Origin: Williamsia sp. CHRR-6
GTDB lineage: Bacteria > Actinomycetota > Actinomycetes > Mycobacteriales > Mycobacteriaceae
Length of the DNA stretch: 64,000 bases
NCBI RefSeq assembly: GCF_018474015.1
Contig: NZ_JAHCSG010000002.1
Span: 372,001-436,000 of the forward strand
Reading direction: 5' to 3'
Below are positions 25,512 to 37,564 of the stretch, piece after piece. Position numbers and translations under genes: made by a program. The notes beneath the pieces are model-generated. The model made no database searches. It had not been told where the DNA came from and saw only the letters and a list, made by a program, of their open reading frames with translations. Position 1 is the first letter of the stretch. Every line of letters begins with the position of its first letter.

Positions 25512-25934
25512 GTGACCCTGAACCTCGACACCTCGTTGTCCCTCATCGCCGCGACCCGTGCGCACGGGCGCGAACAGGGATTGAAGCCGTTGACCGTCGT
25601 GGTCCTCGACGCCGGCGGTCACGTGATCGCCGCCCAGCGCGAGGACGGCGCGTCGATGAAGCGGTTCGAGATCGCCCACGGCAAGGCATACGGGGCGCTC
25701 TCGTTGGGGATGGGGTCGCGGTCGATCATGGCGCGCGCTGAGCAGCAGGCCTACTTCATCGCTGCTGTCACCGACGCGGTCGGTTCTCTGGTGCCGGTGC
25801 CCGGTGGCGTGTTGGTGCGCGACGCCGACGGGGTGTTGCTCGGGGCGGTCGGGGTCACCGGCGACACCTCCGACGCCGATGAGGCGGCCGCGGTGGCGGG
25901 TATCTCCGCGGTCGGCCTCACCCCGAACCCGTGA
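25512..25934 (+). CDS. GlcG/HbpS-like protein (DUF336)
   Basis: A 140-residue protein of the DUF336 family: VVLDAGGHVIAAQREDGASMKRFEIAHGKAY is the typical first half, and PVPGGVLVRDADGVLLGAVGVTGDTSDADEA the typical second half. Relatives include GlcG and the haem-binding HbpS of Streptomyces; HbpS is secreted whereas this protein has no signal peptide. Its role is therefore unknown. An AAAGG site precedes GTG 25512. The TGA stop at 25932 overlaps the GTG of phzF by three bases, which suggests translational coupling. Confidence 0.85.
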   Translation: MTLNLDTSLSLIAATRAHGREQGLKPLTVVVLDAGGHVIAAQREDGASMKRFEIAHGKAYGALSLGMGSRSIMARAEQQAYFIAAVTDAVGSLVPVPGGVLVRDADGVLLGAVGVTGDTSDADEAAAVAGISAVGLTPNP

Positions 25935-25970
25935 GCGATTCTGGAGGGCCCGCCCTCCACAATCACTCAC
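25931..25970. repeat. imperfect 40-base palindrome at the DUF336/phzF junction
   Basis: The arms begin GTGAGCGATTCTGGAGGG and end CTCCACAATCACTCAC; 17 of 20 positions pair. It is a diverged relative of the perfect palindrome at 16601-16640. Here it covers the stop of the upstream gene and the start plus first 12 codons of the downstream gene. Confidence 0.8.
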
Positions 25971-26803
25971 GGGGGACGAAGTCCCACTTCGTTCAGCTTG
26001 ATGTGTTCGCATCCGGCCCACTGACCGGTAATCCGCTGGCTGTGGTCCTCGACGCGGCCGACCTGACCGACGCGCAGATGGCCGACTTCGCACGGTGGAC
26101 CAATCTCTCGGAGACCACCTTCCTGTTGCCCCCTACCGACCCGGCCGCCGACTACCGCGTCCGCATCTTCACCCCCGGTGGCGAGTTGCCCTTCGCCGGC
26201 CATCCCACGCTGGGGTCGGCGCAGGCATGGTTGGACGCCGGGGGACAACCCAAGGGCCACAGGGTCGTTCAGGAATGCGGTGTCGGGCTGGTCGAGATCT
26301 CGGTGTCCGACGACGGGCTCGAGTTCGCTGCGCCACCGTTGCGTCGTGACGAACCCGTTGCCCCTGATCTGCTCGCCGAGATCTGCGGCGCACTGCGGGT
26401 GGAGCGGTCGGCGGTCCTCGACGCCCGCCACATCGACAACGGTCCCGGGTGGATCGGGGTGCGACTGGCCTCGGCCGCCGAAGTGCTGGCGCTGCGCCCG
26501 AACTGGCAGGCGCTGATGGGATTTCACGTCGGTGTCATCGGTGCACACACCGACGGGCCGGCCGACGTCGAGGTACGTGGATTCGTGCCCGATCTCGGTA
26601 TCAACGAAGACCCGGTGACCGGCAGCCTCAACGCGGGTTTCGCGCAGTGGTTGATCGGCTCCGGTGAGCTGCCGCAGACCTACACCGCACGTCAGGGCAG
26701 CGCGATCGGTCGCGCCGGCGATGTCACACTGCGCGCCGACGGCGACACGATCTGGGTGGGCGGACGATCAGTCACCGTCATCTCCGGCACCGTCGACCTC
26801 TGA
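25931..26803 (+). CDS. PhzF family protein
   Basis: A 290-residue member of the phenazine-biosynthesis PhzF isomerase fold. The conserved start FVQLDVFASGPLTGNPLAVV is at residues 20-39, the catalytic glutamate is in WTNLSETTFLLPP (about residue 61), and the second-domain signatures GVIGAH, FVPDLGINEDPVTGSLNAGF and RQGSAIGRAG are present. No other phenazine genes are near, so it is one of the many PhzF proteins with unknown substrate. The only usable start is GTG 25931, inside the palindrome, so the first 14 residues are palindrome-encoded and have no family counterpart. Confidence 0.88.
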   Translation: MSDSGGPALHNHSRGTKSHFVQLDVFASGPLTGNPLAVVLDAADLTDAQMADFARWTNLSETTFLLPPTDPAADYRVRIFTPGGELPFAGHPTLGSAQAWLDAGGQPKGHRVVQECGVGLVEISVSDDGLEFAAPPLRRDEPVAPDLLAEICGALRVERSAVLDARHIDNGPGWIGVRLASAAEVLALRPNWQALMGFHVGVIGAHTDGPADVEVRGFVPDLGINEDPVTGSLNAGFAQWLIGSGELPQTYTARQGSAIGRAGDVTLRADGDTIWVGGRSVTVISGTVDL

Positions 26804-26807
26804 GGCG

Positions 26808-27389
26808 TCACACCGGAGGGTCGGGGTGATACTCGATGAGGTCGCGTACCGAGCGTGCGCGTTCGACCGACACCAGCCGGGACACCAGATGCAACGCCAT
26901 GTCGATGCCCGCCGACACCCCGGCGCTGGTGACGATGTCGCCGTCGTCGACCCACCGGACATCGCGTCGCGAGGCCACCGTGGGCTCGATCGCCTCGAGA
27001 TCGTCGAACGACTGGTGGTACGTGGTCGCGGGCCGTCCCCGCAACAACCCGGCCGCGGCCAACACCAGCGCGCCGGTGCACACGCTGGTCACCAGATGGC
27101 CGGCCGCATGCAGCCCACGCAACCAGCCCAGCACCGACGCATCGGTCATCACGGTGCGCGTCCCCACGCCGCCGGGGACCAGAACGATGTCGAGGTCGAT
27201 GTCGCGGGTCGCGTGCGGGACCACGGCCATGCCCTTGGCCGCGGTGATCGGGGCGAGGTCGTCGGCGATCAGCTGGACCTGCCACCCATCGCCTGGATGC
27301 TCCAGGGTCCACGCCGAAAGCACCTCCCACGGGCCGACCGCGTCGAGTTCCTCGAACCGGTCGAACAGGTAGATCCCGATGGTCTGCAT
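26808..27389 (-). CDS. DJ-1/PfpI family protein, isonitrile hydratase-like
   Basis: A 193-residue class I amidotransferase-like protein. The nucleophile elbow cysteine is in SVCTGALVLAAAGLLRG (about residue 103), and IGIYLFDRFEELDAVGPWEVL is the usual first strand and loop with the conserved glutamate/aspartate. Relatives include isonitrile hydratase InhA and the sensor domain of GATase1-AraC regulators; no AraC domain is present. ATG 27389 is preferred over ATG 27398 because minus-strand TACGAT lies exactly seven bases before it. It converges with phzF, four bases apart. Confidence 0.85.
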   Translation of the reverse strand: MQTIGIYLFDRFEELDAVGPWEVLSAWTLEHPGDGWQVQLIADDLAPITAAKGMAVVPHATRDIDLDIVLVPGGVGTRTVMTDASVLGWLRGLHAAGHLVTSVCTGALVLAAAGLLRGRPATTYHQSFDDLEAIEPTVASRRDVRWVDDGDIVTSAGVSAGIDMALHLVSRLVSVERARSVRDLIEYHPDPPV

Positions 27390-27396
27390 GAGGCGC

Positions 27397-27402
27397 ATCG
27401 TA
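27397..27402 (-). promoter_or_regulatory. -10 box of a leaderless promoter (DJ-1/PfpI gene)
   Basis: Minus-strand TACGAT lies seven bases before ATG 27389 and would make the transcript start at that ATG. It overlaps the alternative ATG at 27398, which argues against that start. Confidence 0.5.
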
Positions 27403-27448
27403 GGTGGGCGAGCACCGGTGCCGCGGTGGGGTGCGGCACGATGATCCG

Positions 27449-28294
27449 GTGAGCAAGAAGCCGCGCGTGCCGCCGCCCGACCCGGAACCGGTGGGCGACC
27501 TGATCGACGCCCACACCCACCTGGCCGCCTGCGGTGGCCGCGACGCCGACACCGTCCACGCGATCCTCGATCACGCGCAGGCCGTAGGGGTGCGCGGCGT
27601 GGTGACCGTCGCCGATGACATGGTCGATGCCCGGTGGGCGGTGGCCGCCGCCGAATGGGACCCCCGCGTGTGGGCGGCGGTGGCGTTGCATCCCACCCAC
27701 GCCGGTGACCTGAACGACGACACCGCAGCCGAGCTCACCGCGATGGCCCAGCACCCGCGGGTGGTGGCGGTGGGGGAGACCGGCCTGGACTACTACTGGC
27801 TGGACCGGTCGGCGGACTGCGCGCCGAAAACCGTGCAGCACGAGGCGTTTCGGTGGCACATCGACCTGGCCAAGCGGGTCGGCAAGCCGCTGATGATCCA
27901 CAACCGCGACGCCGACCGTGATCTGCTCGACGTGCTGGCCGATGCCGGGGCCCCCGAGACGGTGATCATGCACTGCTTCTCCGGTGACGAGGCGATCGCG
28001 CGGGAATGCGTGGAGCGCGGCTACCTGCTGAGCTTCTCGGGCACGGTCAGCTTCGCCAACGCCGCACCTCTGCAGGCGGCGGCACGGGTGGTCCCCGACG
28101 AGTTGCTGCTGGTGGAGACCGATGCGCCGTTCCTCACCCCGCACCCGTACCGGGGGGCGCCCAACCAGTCCTACTGCCTGCCCTACACCGTGCGGGCGCT
28201 GGCCGACGTCCGCGGCACCGACCCCCGCGACCTGGCGTCCACGATCGTCAAGAATGCGCAAACGATTTATCGGATCGCTTTGCCAACGCGCTGA
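27449..28294 (+). CDS. tatD: TatD family DNase
   Basis: A 281-residue metal-dependent hydrolase with a TIM barrel. Ligands are seen in DAHTHLA (about residue 20), GETGLDYYW (near 111), MIHNRDAD, HCFSG and the last ETDAPFLTP. TatD proteins act as 3'-5' exonucleases or apurinic nucleases in repair. GTG 27449 is used as the first codon before the Pro-rich N-terminus; CACGAT stands six bases upstream. The gene is followed by rpfB after 82 bases, in the same order as Rv1008-Rv1009 of M. tuberculosis. Confidence 0.92.
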   Translation: MSKKPRVPPPDPEPVGDLIDAHTHLAACGGRDADTVHAILDHAQAVGVRGVVTVADDMVDARWAVAAAEWDPRVWAAVALHPTHAGDLNDDTAAELTAMAQHPRVVAVGETGLDYYWLDRSADCAPKTVQHEAFRWHIDLAKRVGKPLMIHNRDADRDLLDVLADAGAPETVIMHCFSGDEAIARECVERGYLLSFSGTVSFANAAPLQAAARVVPDELLLVETDAPFLTPHPYRGAPNQSYCLPYTVRALADVRGTDPRDLASTIVKNAQTIYRIALPTR

Positions 28295-28373
28295 CGGGTC
28301 GTTACTCTTCTGTGATCGTCGCGATGCCCATCGTTCGGCCGTCGCACGGAAACCGTTCCCGACCAGAAACTGA

Positions 28374-30358
<1,985 letters not shown>

Positions 30359-30369
30359 GCTCGACACTC

Positions 30370-31290
30370 GTGCTCTCCGTCGTTCCCCGGCCCGTGGTGG
30401 TGCGGGCCCCCGCCAAGATCAACCTGCACCTGGGTGTGGGTGACCTGCGTGCCGACGGCTACCACGATCTGCAGACCGTGTTCCATGCGGTGTCGCTGTT
30501 CGACGAGGTGACCGTGCAGCCCGCCGACACTCGCTCGATCACCCTGCTGGGGGACACCGTGCGCGGCGTTCCCGCCGACAGCTCCAACATCGCCTGGGCG
30601 GCGGTCGACGCCCTGGCTCACGCCACCGGCATCGACACCGACGTGGCCATCGAGATCCGAAAGGGCATCCCCGTGGCCGGCGGGATGGCCGGTGGAAGTG
30701 CCGATGCCGCAGCCGTGTTGGTGGGGTTGGCCCGGTTGTGGAAGGTCGACCTCGATCGTGATGCCCTGCAGCGCATCGGGGCGGCGCTGGGCAGCGACGT
30801 GCCGTTCTCGGTGCACGGCGGTACCGCGTTGGGCACCGGTCGCGGCGAGAAGTTGGTCAGCGCATTGGCGCGTGGCGAGTTCCACTGGGTGATCGCGATG
30901 GCCGGCGGGGGACTGAGCACCCCTGATGTCTACCGCGAGTTGGATCTGCTGCGGGAACGCGAAACCCCCACCCGCGCAGGCGCTCCCGACGAGCTGCTCA
31001 AAGCGTTGGCCGGGGGCGACCCGACTCGACTGGCGCCGCTGCTGGTCAACGACCTGCAACCGGCCGCGGTGTCGTTGATGCCGCCGCTGCGCCGTACGCT
31101 GCGTGCCGGCGTAGATGCCGGTGCGTTGGCGGGCATCGTGTCAGGATCGGGTCCCACCTGTGTGTTCCTGTGTGCCGGAGCCGATCACGCCGTCGGTGTG
31201 GCCGCTGAACTGTCCGGGGCCGGGGTCTGTCGATCGGTGCGCACCGCAGTCGGTCCGGTACCCGGTGCGCGAGTGGTCGAATCCGAATGA
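30370..31290 (+). CDS. ispE: 4-diphosphocytidyl-2-C-methyl-D-erythritol kinase
   Basis: A 306-residue GHMP kinase of the MEP isoprenoid pathway. It opens with the family signature [20 protein letters not shown] (residues 13-32) and has the ATP loop [20 protein letters not shown] (about 101-120) and the C-terminal [14 protein letters not shown]. It phosphorylates CDP-methylerythritol at the 2-hydroxyl. The gene lies 11 bases after ksgA and 22 bases before the ABC-F gene, in an operon conserved with mycobacteria. Length is normal. Confidence 0.95.
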   Translation: MLSVVPRPVVVRAPAKINLHLGVGDLRADGYHDLQTVFHAVSLFDEVTVQPADTRSITLLGDTVRGVPADSSNIAWAAVDALAHATGIDTDVAIEIRKGIPVAGGMAGGSADAAAVLVGLARLWKVDLDRDALQRIGAALGSDVPFSVHGGTALGTGRGEKLVSALARGEFHWVIAMAGGGLSTPDVYRELDLLRERETPTRAGAPDELLKALAGGDPTRLAPLLVNDLQPAAVSLMPPLRRTLRAGVDAGALAGIVSGSGPTCVFLCAGADHAVGVAAELSGAGVCRSVRTAVGPVPGARVVESE

Positions 31291-31312
31291 GGTCGTCGAT
31301 GGGTGTGTCCGC

Positions 31313-33133
<1,821 letters not shown>

Positions 33134-33170
33134 CGATCACGCTGCCCGGTGGCCCGAGCGAGCGCTCGGC

Positions 33171-33176
33171 TAGGGT
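33171..33176 (+). promoter_or_regulatory. -10 box of a leaderless promoter
   Basis: TAGGGT lies seven bases before the ATG at 33184, with no Shine-Dalgarno, giving a new transcript after the ABC-F gene. Confidence 0.6.
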
Positions 33177-33183
33177 GATTGTC

Positions 33184-34194
33184 ATGACCTTCATCGCGAC
33201 CCGCGTCGACAACGGCGTCGGCGAGATCATCCTGGACCGTCCCAAAGCCCTCAACGCTCTCGATCAGACGATGATCGACGACATGTCGGCGGCGCTGCAC
33301 CGTTTCGCCGACGATGACGCCGTGCAGACCGTGCTGGTCACCTCGGCGTCCGAGCGGGCGTTCTGCGCCGGTGGTGACATCCGGGCGATCCGGGACAACT
33401 CGATCGCCGGCGATCACGCGGCGAACGTGAAGTACTTCTCCTCGGAGTACGAGTTGGACCTGTTCATCGCCGAGTACCCGAAGCCGTATGTGTCGATCAT
33501 CGACGGTGCGGCCATGGGCGGTGGCCTGGGCATCAGCGTGCACGGTGAGGTTCGCGTGGTGGGCGACCGCGCGCTGATGGCCATGCCGGAGACGGCGATC
33601 GGATTCTTCCCCGACATCGGTGCCACCTACTTTCTACCCCGACTACCCGCCGGTGTGGGAATGTGGCTGGGGCTCACAGGTGCTCGGGTCAAGGGTGCCG
33701 ATGCGGTGACCGTCGGGATGGCCACGCACTACGTGCCGTCGGATCGGCTGGCCGCGGTCGCCGACGCGATCCGTTCGGGCGCCCCGCTGCTCGAGGCATT
33801 GGGTCCCGGCATCGACGCCGATGCCCCGGAGACCACGCTGCCGTTGGCCAAGGTGGCCGACTACTTCAGTGGCTACTCGGTTCCCGCGATCCTGGGGGGC
33901 TTGCGCGGGGCGACCGGGGACGAGTGGGCCGGGGAGATGATCGGGTTGCTGGGTGCGGCTTCGCCGACCAGCCTGCTGGTGACCGCTCGGCTGCTGGAAT
34001 TGGGTGCGACCAGCCAGCTCAACGAGTGCTTCGACCGCGAGCTGACCGCAGCCGAAAACGTCACCGCCACCGACGATTTCGTCGAGGGGGTGCGCGCGGT
34101 GCTGGTGGACAAGGATCGCAACCCATCGTTCTCGCCCGACACCGTCGAGCAGGTCGACGCCGCTGTCGTCGCGGCCCTGATCGGCGAAGCCTGA
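33184..34194 (+). CDS. 3-hydroxyisobutyryl-CoA hydrolase-like protein (crotonase fold)
   Basis: A 336-residue crotonase-superfamily protein. Strand and loop motifs include ILDRPKALNAL (about residue 18), AFCAGGDIRAI (oxyanion hole, near 60), GAAMGGGLGISVHGEVRV (near 106) and the diagnostic PETAIGFFPDIGATYFLPRL (about 130). The long C-terminus and this last motif separate HIBYL-CoA hydrolases of valine breakdown from ordinary enoyl-CoA hydratases. It would release 3-hydroxyisobutyrate from its CoA ester. No valine pathway neighbours are seen. The ATG is supported by a leaderless promoter. Confidence 0.87.
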   Translation: MTFIATRVDNGVGEIILDRPKALNALDQTMIDDMSAALHRFADDDAVQTVLVTSASERAFCAGGDIRAIRDNSIAGDHAANVKYFSSEYELDLFIAEYPKPYVSIIDGAAMGGGLGISVHGEVRVVGDRALMAMPETAIGFFPDIGATYFLPRLPAGVGMWLGLTGARVKGADAVTVGMATHYVPSDRLAAVADAIRSGAPLLEALGPGIDADAPETTLPLAKVADYFSGYSVPAILGGLRGATGDEWAGEMIGLLGAASPTSLLVTARLLELGATSQLNECFDRELTAAENVTATDDFVEGVRAVLVDKDRNPSFSPDTVEQVDAAVVAALIGEA

Positions 34195-34205
34195 TCGACC
34201 TCCTG

Positions 34206-34943
34206 GTGTACCAGGCAGGTGCGCGCGTGCGTTTCGAGTGGGGGCCCATCGGCGCTACAGGCCTGGCCCCGCACTGTGAGGTCGTCGTGGTCGTCGATGT
34301 GCTGTCGTTCACCACGGCAGTGACGGTGGCCGCCGATCGGGGCATCGAGGTCTACCCGCTGTCGATGACCGACGACAACGCCGACCAACTGGCCCGACGG
34401 GTCGATGCAGTTCTGGCCCAGCCTCGTTCGGCGGGCAGTGGTGTCAGCCTGTCGCCGAACAGCATTCGTGACGCTGTCGATCCACCCGCGCGGATCGTGT
34501 TGCCTTCGCCCAACGGATCGGCAATCGCGCATGCGATCGCCACCAGCGGCAGCGGCTGTGTCGCAGCGTGTTTGCGTAATCATCGCGCGGTGTCGAGGCG
34601 GTTGGCCATCACCGCGAGACGAGACGCGGCCGTCGCTGTGATCGCCGCGGGGGAGCGGTGGCCGGATGGTTCGTTGCGGCCTGCAGTCGAAGATCTCTGG
34701 GGCGCGGGCGCGGTGATCTCCGGCTTGGCCGACAGCGGATGGTCACTGTCTCCAGAAGCCCAGATGGCCGCCGACGCCTGGGCGTCGGTGGCGGGTGCAG
34801 ACGTGGCCGATCGTCTCGCCGAGACGACATCCGGCCGGGAACTCATGGACATGGGGTATCCGCAGGATGTCTGCACAGCGGCCGAGGTCGACTCGAGTGC
34901 CGTTGTCCCCGTACTCGATTCGGGTAGGTTTGTCGCGGTCTAG
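34206..34943 (+). CDS. 2-phosphosulfolactate phosphatase-like protein (ComB family)
   Basis: A 245-residue protein with ComB signatures: CEVVVVVDVLSFTTAVTVAAD near residue 22, LPSPNGSAIAHAI (about 102), a catalytic-type cysteine in GCVAACLRNHRAV, and AAGERWPDGSLRPAVEDLWGAGAVI. In archaea and some bacteria ComB dephosphorylates 2-phosphosulfolactate during coenzyme M synthesis. Actinobacteria of this type are not known to need coenzyme M, so the physiological substrate may differ. GTG 34206 is 11 bases after the previous stop, so co-transcription is likely. The stop overlaps that of prfC by four bases (CTAG). Confidence 0.82.
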   Translation: MYQAGARVRFEWGPIGATGLAPHCEVVVVVDVLSFTTAVTVAADRGIEVYPLSMTDDNADQLARRVDAVLAQPRSAGSGVSLSPNSIRDAVDPPARIVLPSPNGSAIAHAIATSGSGCVAACLRNHRAVSRRLAITARRDAAVAVIAAGERWPDGSLRPAVEDLWGAGAVISGLADSGWSLSPEAQMAADAWASVAGADVADRLAETTSGRELMDMGYPQDVCTAAEVDSSAVVPVLDSGRFVAV

Positions 34944-36526
34944 TCGGCGGTGGCGACCAGAGGTTCCAGGGTCAGTGTCGGGTGTTCCTTGACGATGTAC
35001 TGCAGACGCCACTTGTCGCTGATCAACGCCAGCAGAGCGCCGTCGCTGCGAGTGAACACCTCCACGCCGCGTTGGCGATTCAACTCGTCGACGCTGTCGG
35101 CATCGGTGCGGCGGGCCAGCGAATACCCCAGCCCCTCCAGGGACGTCTCCACCCCGAACTCGGTCATCATCCGGGCGGTGACCACCTCGAACTGCATCGG
35201 TCCCACCGCAGCCAGCACCGGGGCCGCGTCACCTCGAATGTCGTTGCGCAGCACCTGAACCACGCCCTCGGAGTCGAGTTGGTCCATCGCCTTGCGGAAC
35301 TGCTTGTATTTGCCTGCGCTCTGAGCGCGCAGCATGGCGAAATGCTCAGGCGCGAACGACGGGATGGGTGGGAACTGCACCTTGGTCTCGGTGTAGAGGG
35401 TGTCGCCGGGAGCCAACGCCATCGCGTTCACCAGACCCACCACATCACCGGGGTAGGCGGTGTCGACGGTGGAACGCTCGCGACCGAAGACCGCCTGGGC
35501 GTATTTGGTGGCGAACGGTTTTCCGGTCTGGGCGTGGGTGACCACCATGCCGCGTTCGAACTCACCCGACACGATCCGCATGTACGCCAAGCGATCTCGG
35601 TGCGAGGAGTCCATCCCGGCCTGGACCTTGAACACCACGGCGCTGAACGGGTCGGTCACCTCGCGCTCAGCCTTGTCGACCGATTCGCGTCCCGCAGGCG
35701 GTGGGGCCAGCTCCACCAACGTCTCCAACAGCTGGCGCACCCCGAAGTTCAGCATCGCCGAAGCGAAGATCATCGGTGAGGTCTCACCGGCCAGGAACAT
35801 CTCCTGGTCGTGGTCCTGGCCCATCTCCGAGAGCAGGGCACTTTCCTCCACCGCAGTGGTCCACTCCTCGCCTTCCCGGTCAGCGGCCGCCTCAGCAGAC
35901 AGGAACTCCTCGGGTGCGATGGTCGCGCCACCGGCGGTGCGGGTGAAGCGGATGTAGTCACCGGTGCGGCGGTCCAGGACACCGCGGAAATCGCCGGCGA
36001 TTCCGACCGGGAAGAACAACGGTGTGGGGGTGAGCCCGATGCGCTCGCCGATCTCGTCGATCAGCTCGAGCGGGGTGCGCCCGGGGCGATCCCACTTGTT
36101 GATGACGGTGATCACCGGGATCCCACGGTGGCGACAGACCTGAAACAGCTTGAGCGTCTGCGGTTCCAAGCCCTTGGCCGCGTCGATGAGCATGACGGCG
36201 GCGTCGACGGCGGTGAGCACCCGGTAGGTGTCCTCGGAGAAATCGGAGTGACCGGGGGTGTCGACGAGGTTGATCACGTTGCCCTCGTAGTTGAACTGCA
36301 GCGCAGTCGAACTCACCGAGATGCCGCGCGCCTTCTCCATCTCCATCCAGTCCGAGACGGTCGATTTTCGACCGGCCTTGCCGTGGATGGCGCCGGCCTC
36401 GCTGATCATCCGGGCGTGCAACGCCAGCGCCTCGGTCATGGTCGACTTACCGGCGTCGGGGTGGGAGATGATGGCGAAGGTGCGGCGACGGGCTACCTCA
36501 CGCGCGAGGGTGTCGGCGGTACTCAC
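34940..36526 (-). CDS. prfC: peptide chain release factor 3
   Basis: A 528-residue translational GTPase that recycles RF1 and RF2 after termination. G motifs are SHPDAGKST (G1, residues 21-29), the switch segment with GISVSSTA, DTPGHSDFSEDT (G3) and NKWDR (G4). The elongation-factor-like second domain and the RF3-specific C-terminus (MQFEVVTARMMTEFGVE) are complete. GTG 36526 is supported by a TACCCT box seven bases upstream, a leaderless start. RF3 is present in only some actinobacteria. Confidence 0.94.
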   Translation of the reverse strand: MSTADTLAREVARRRTFAIISHPDAGKSTMTEALALHARMISEAGAIHGKAGRKSTVSDWMEMEKARGISVSSTALQFNYEGNVINLVDTPGHSDFSEDTYRVLTAVDAAVMLIDAAKGLEPQTLKLFQVCRHRGIPVITVINKWDRPGRTPLELIDEIGERIGLTPTPLFFPVGIAGDFRGVLDRRTGDYIRFTRTAGGATIAPEEFLSAEAAADREGEEWTTAVEESALLSEMGQDHDQEMFLAGETSPMIFASAMLNFGVRQLLETLVELAPPPAGRESVDKAEREVTDPFSAVVFKVQAGMDSSHRDRLAYMRIVSGEFERGMVVTHAQTGKPFATKYAQAVFGRERSTVDTAYPGDVVGLVNAMALAPGDTLYTETKVQFPPIPSFAPEHFAMLRAQSAGKYKQFRKAMDQLDSEGVVQVLRNDIRGDAAPVLAAVGPMQFEVVTARMMTEFGVETSLEGLGYSLARRTDADSVDELNRQRGVEVFTRSDGALLALISDKWRLQYIVKEHPTLTLEPLVATAD

Positions 36527-36533
36527 TGGTCAG

Positions 36534-36539
36534 AGGGTA
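36534..36539 (-). promoter_or_regulatory. -10 box of a leaderless promoter (prfC)
   Basis: Minus-strand TACCCT lies seven bases before the prfC GTG (36526). Confidence 0.55.
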
Positions 36540-36560
36540 CGCGACCGGCTTTCCAACCCG

Positions 36561-36603
36561 TAAATGTCGTGGTGTGTCCCGCTGGGCGGGAGAATCCACG
36601 ACA
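36561..36603 (+). repeat. 43-base hairpin repeat, copy 1
   Basis: The sequence starts TAAATGTCGTGG and folds into a nested hairpin: TGTCGTGG pairs with CCACGACA, and inside them CCCGC pairs with GCGGG. It is 42 of 43 identical to copy 2 at 37520, in the same orientation. It lies between the divergent prfC and DUF559 genes, not at a gene end, so a terminator role is hard to explain here. Confidence 0.85.
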
Positions 36604-36652
36604 CCTGTCGGACGGGGGAACCGGTCGGCACGCTGGCGCCGTCGAATGACAC

Positions 36653-37522
36653 ATGGGGGCAGAACTCAGACGTCACCTCGCAGAGCGCGACGGCGTGATC
36701 ACCCGGAAGGAGGCGCTGAGGTTGGGACTCAGCGGTTCTGCAGTCGGTCGACGGGTCGACAACGGCGAATGGCGATGCGTGGGCCGCGGCATCTACGTGG
36801 TCGACGATCGCAGGCTCGACGACCGGGCGCGGATGCGGATCGCGTGTGCGCGCGTGGGGGAGGGGGCGGTGTTGGCCGGGTCGGCGGCGGCGTGGTGGCA
36901 CGGGATCGCCGGCTCGGCACCCCGCGTCATCGCGGTCATCGCGCCGCGAGGCCGCAGCGGCGGTCGGATCCCCGGCCTGCGGCTGACGCATCGTGAACTC
37001 GACCCTCGTGACGTGGTCGAGCTCTCGGGGCTGCGGGTGGTCACCTCCGAGTTCGCAGTGCTGGAGGCTGCGGCCTGCGAGGCTGACGTGGCCCTGCTCG
37101 ACGTCTCGTTGCTGCGACGGCGAGTGACTCTCGACGGCTTGTGGGCGGTTCACCGCCGATATCCCCTGCGACGGGGTGCGACGTCGGCCCGACGAGTGCT
37201 GGAGGCGGCGCAGTCAGGAGCCAGGTCTGAGGCCGAGCACCGGGTACACCGCGTACTGCGGCAGGCTGGGATCAACGGATGGCAGGCAAACGTCGAGGTC
37301 GACGGCTACGTGGGCGACCTCGTGTTCGTGCAGGCCCGGCTGATCGTCGAGATCGACGGGATGGCGTTTCACAGCGACGCCGCAGCCTTTCAGCGCGACC
37401 GATCGCGACAGAATGCATTGGTCAACGTCGGGTGGCGCGTGCTGCGCTTCACGTGGGCCGATGTGACCTCACGCCCCGACCACGTGGCTGCATCGATACG
37501 GACAGCGCTGCATCGGCGATAA
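36653..37522 (+). CDS. AbiEi-like N-terminus with DUF559 (VSR-like) C-terminal domain
   Basis: A 289-residue protein. The N-terminal 60 residues (RHLAERDGVITRKEALRLGL, then VGRGIYVV) match the winged helix of type IV antitoxins of the AbiEi group. The C-terminal 90 residues (LIVEIDGMAFHSDAAAFQRD, then NVGWRVLRFTWADV) match the DUF559 nuclease fold related to Vsr endonucleases, with the acidic ExD/H pattern kept. No AbiEii toxin gene is adjacent. The gene is bracketed by two nearly identical hairpin repeats, and its TAA stop is the first codon of the second repeat. Such proteins are common and uncharacterised in actinobacteria. Confidence 0.8.
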   Translation: MGAELRRHLAERDGVITRKEALRLGLSGSAVGRRVDNGEWRCVGRGIYVVDDRRLDDRARMRIACARVGEGAVLAGSAAAWWHGIAGSAPRVIAVIAPRGRSGGRIPGLRLTHRELDPRDVVELSGLRVVTSEFAVLEAAACEADVALLDVSLLRRRVTLDGLWAVHRRYPLRRGATSARRVLEAAQSGARSEAEHRVHRVLRQAGINGWQANVEVDGYVGDLVFVQARLIVEIDGMAFHSDAAAFQRDRSRQNALVNVGWRVLRFTWADVTSRPDHVAASIRTALHRR

Positions 37523-37562
37523 ATGTCGTGGTGTGTCCCGCTGGGCGGGAGAAACCACGACA
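37520..37562 (+). repeat. 43-base hairpin repeat, copy 2
   Basis: It differs from copy 1 at one loop-proximal base. It provides the TAA stop of the DUF559 gene and ends two bases before the stop of the convergent fabH-like gene, so here it can act as a bidirectional terminator. The two copies are 959 bases apart. Confidence 0.85.
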
Positions 37563-37564
37563 GA

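Noticed and set aside
25931-26803. Phenazine biosynthesis cluster
   Set aside because: PhzF proteins are widespread without phenazines and no other phz gene is in the window.
33663-34205. Upstream extension of the ComB-like gene
   Set aside because: It overlaps the hydrolase gene in another frame and is Arg/Gly-rich shadow sequence.
36653-37522. Complete type IV toxin-antitoxin system
   Set aside because: Only the AbiEi-like domain is present; no AbiEii nucleotidyltransferase toxin gene lies on either side.
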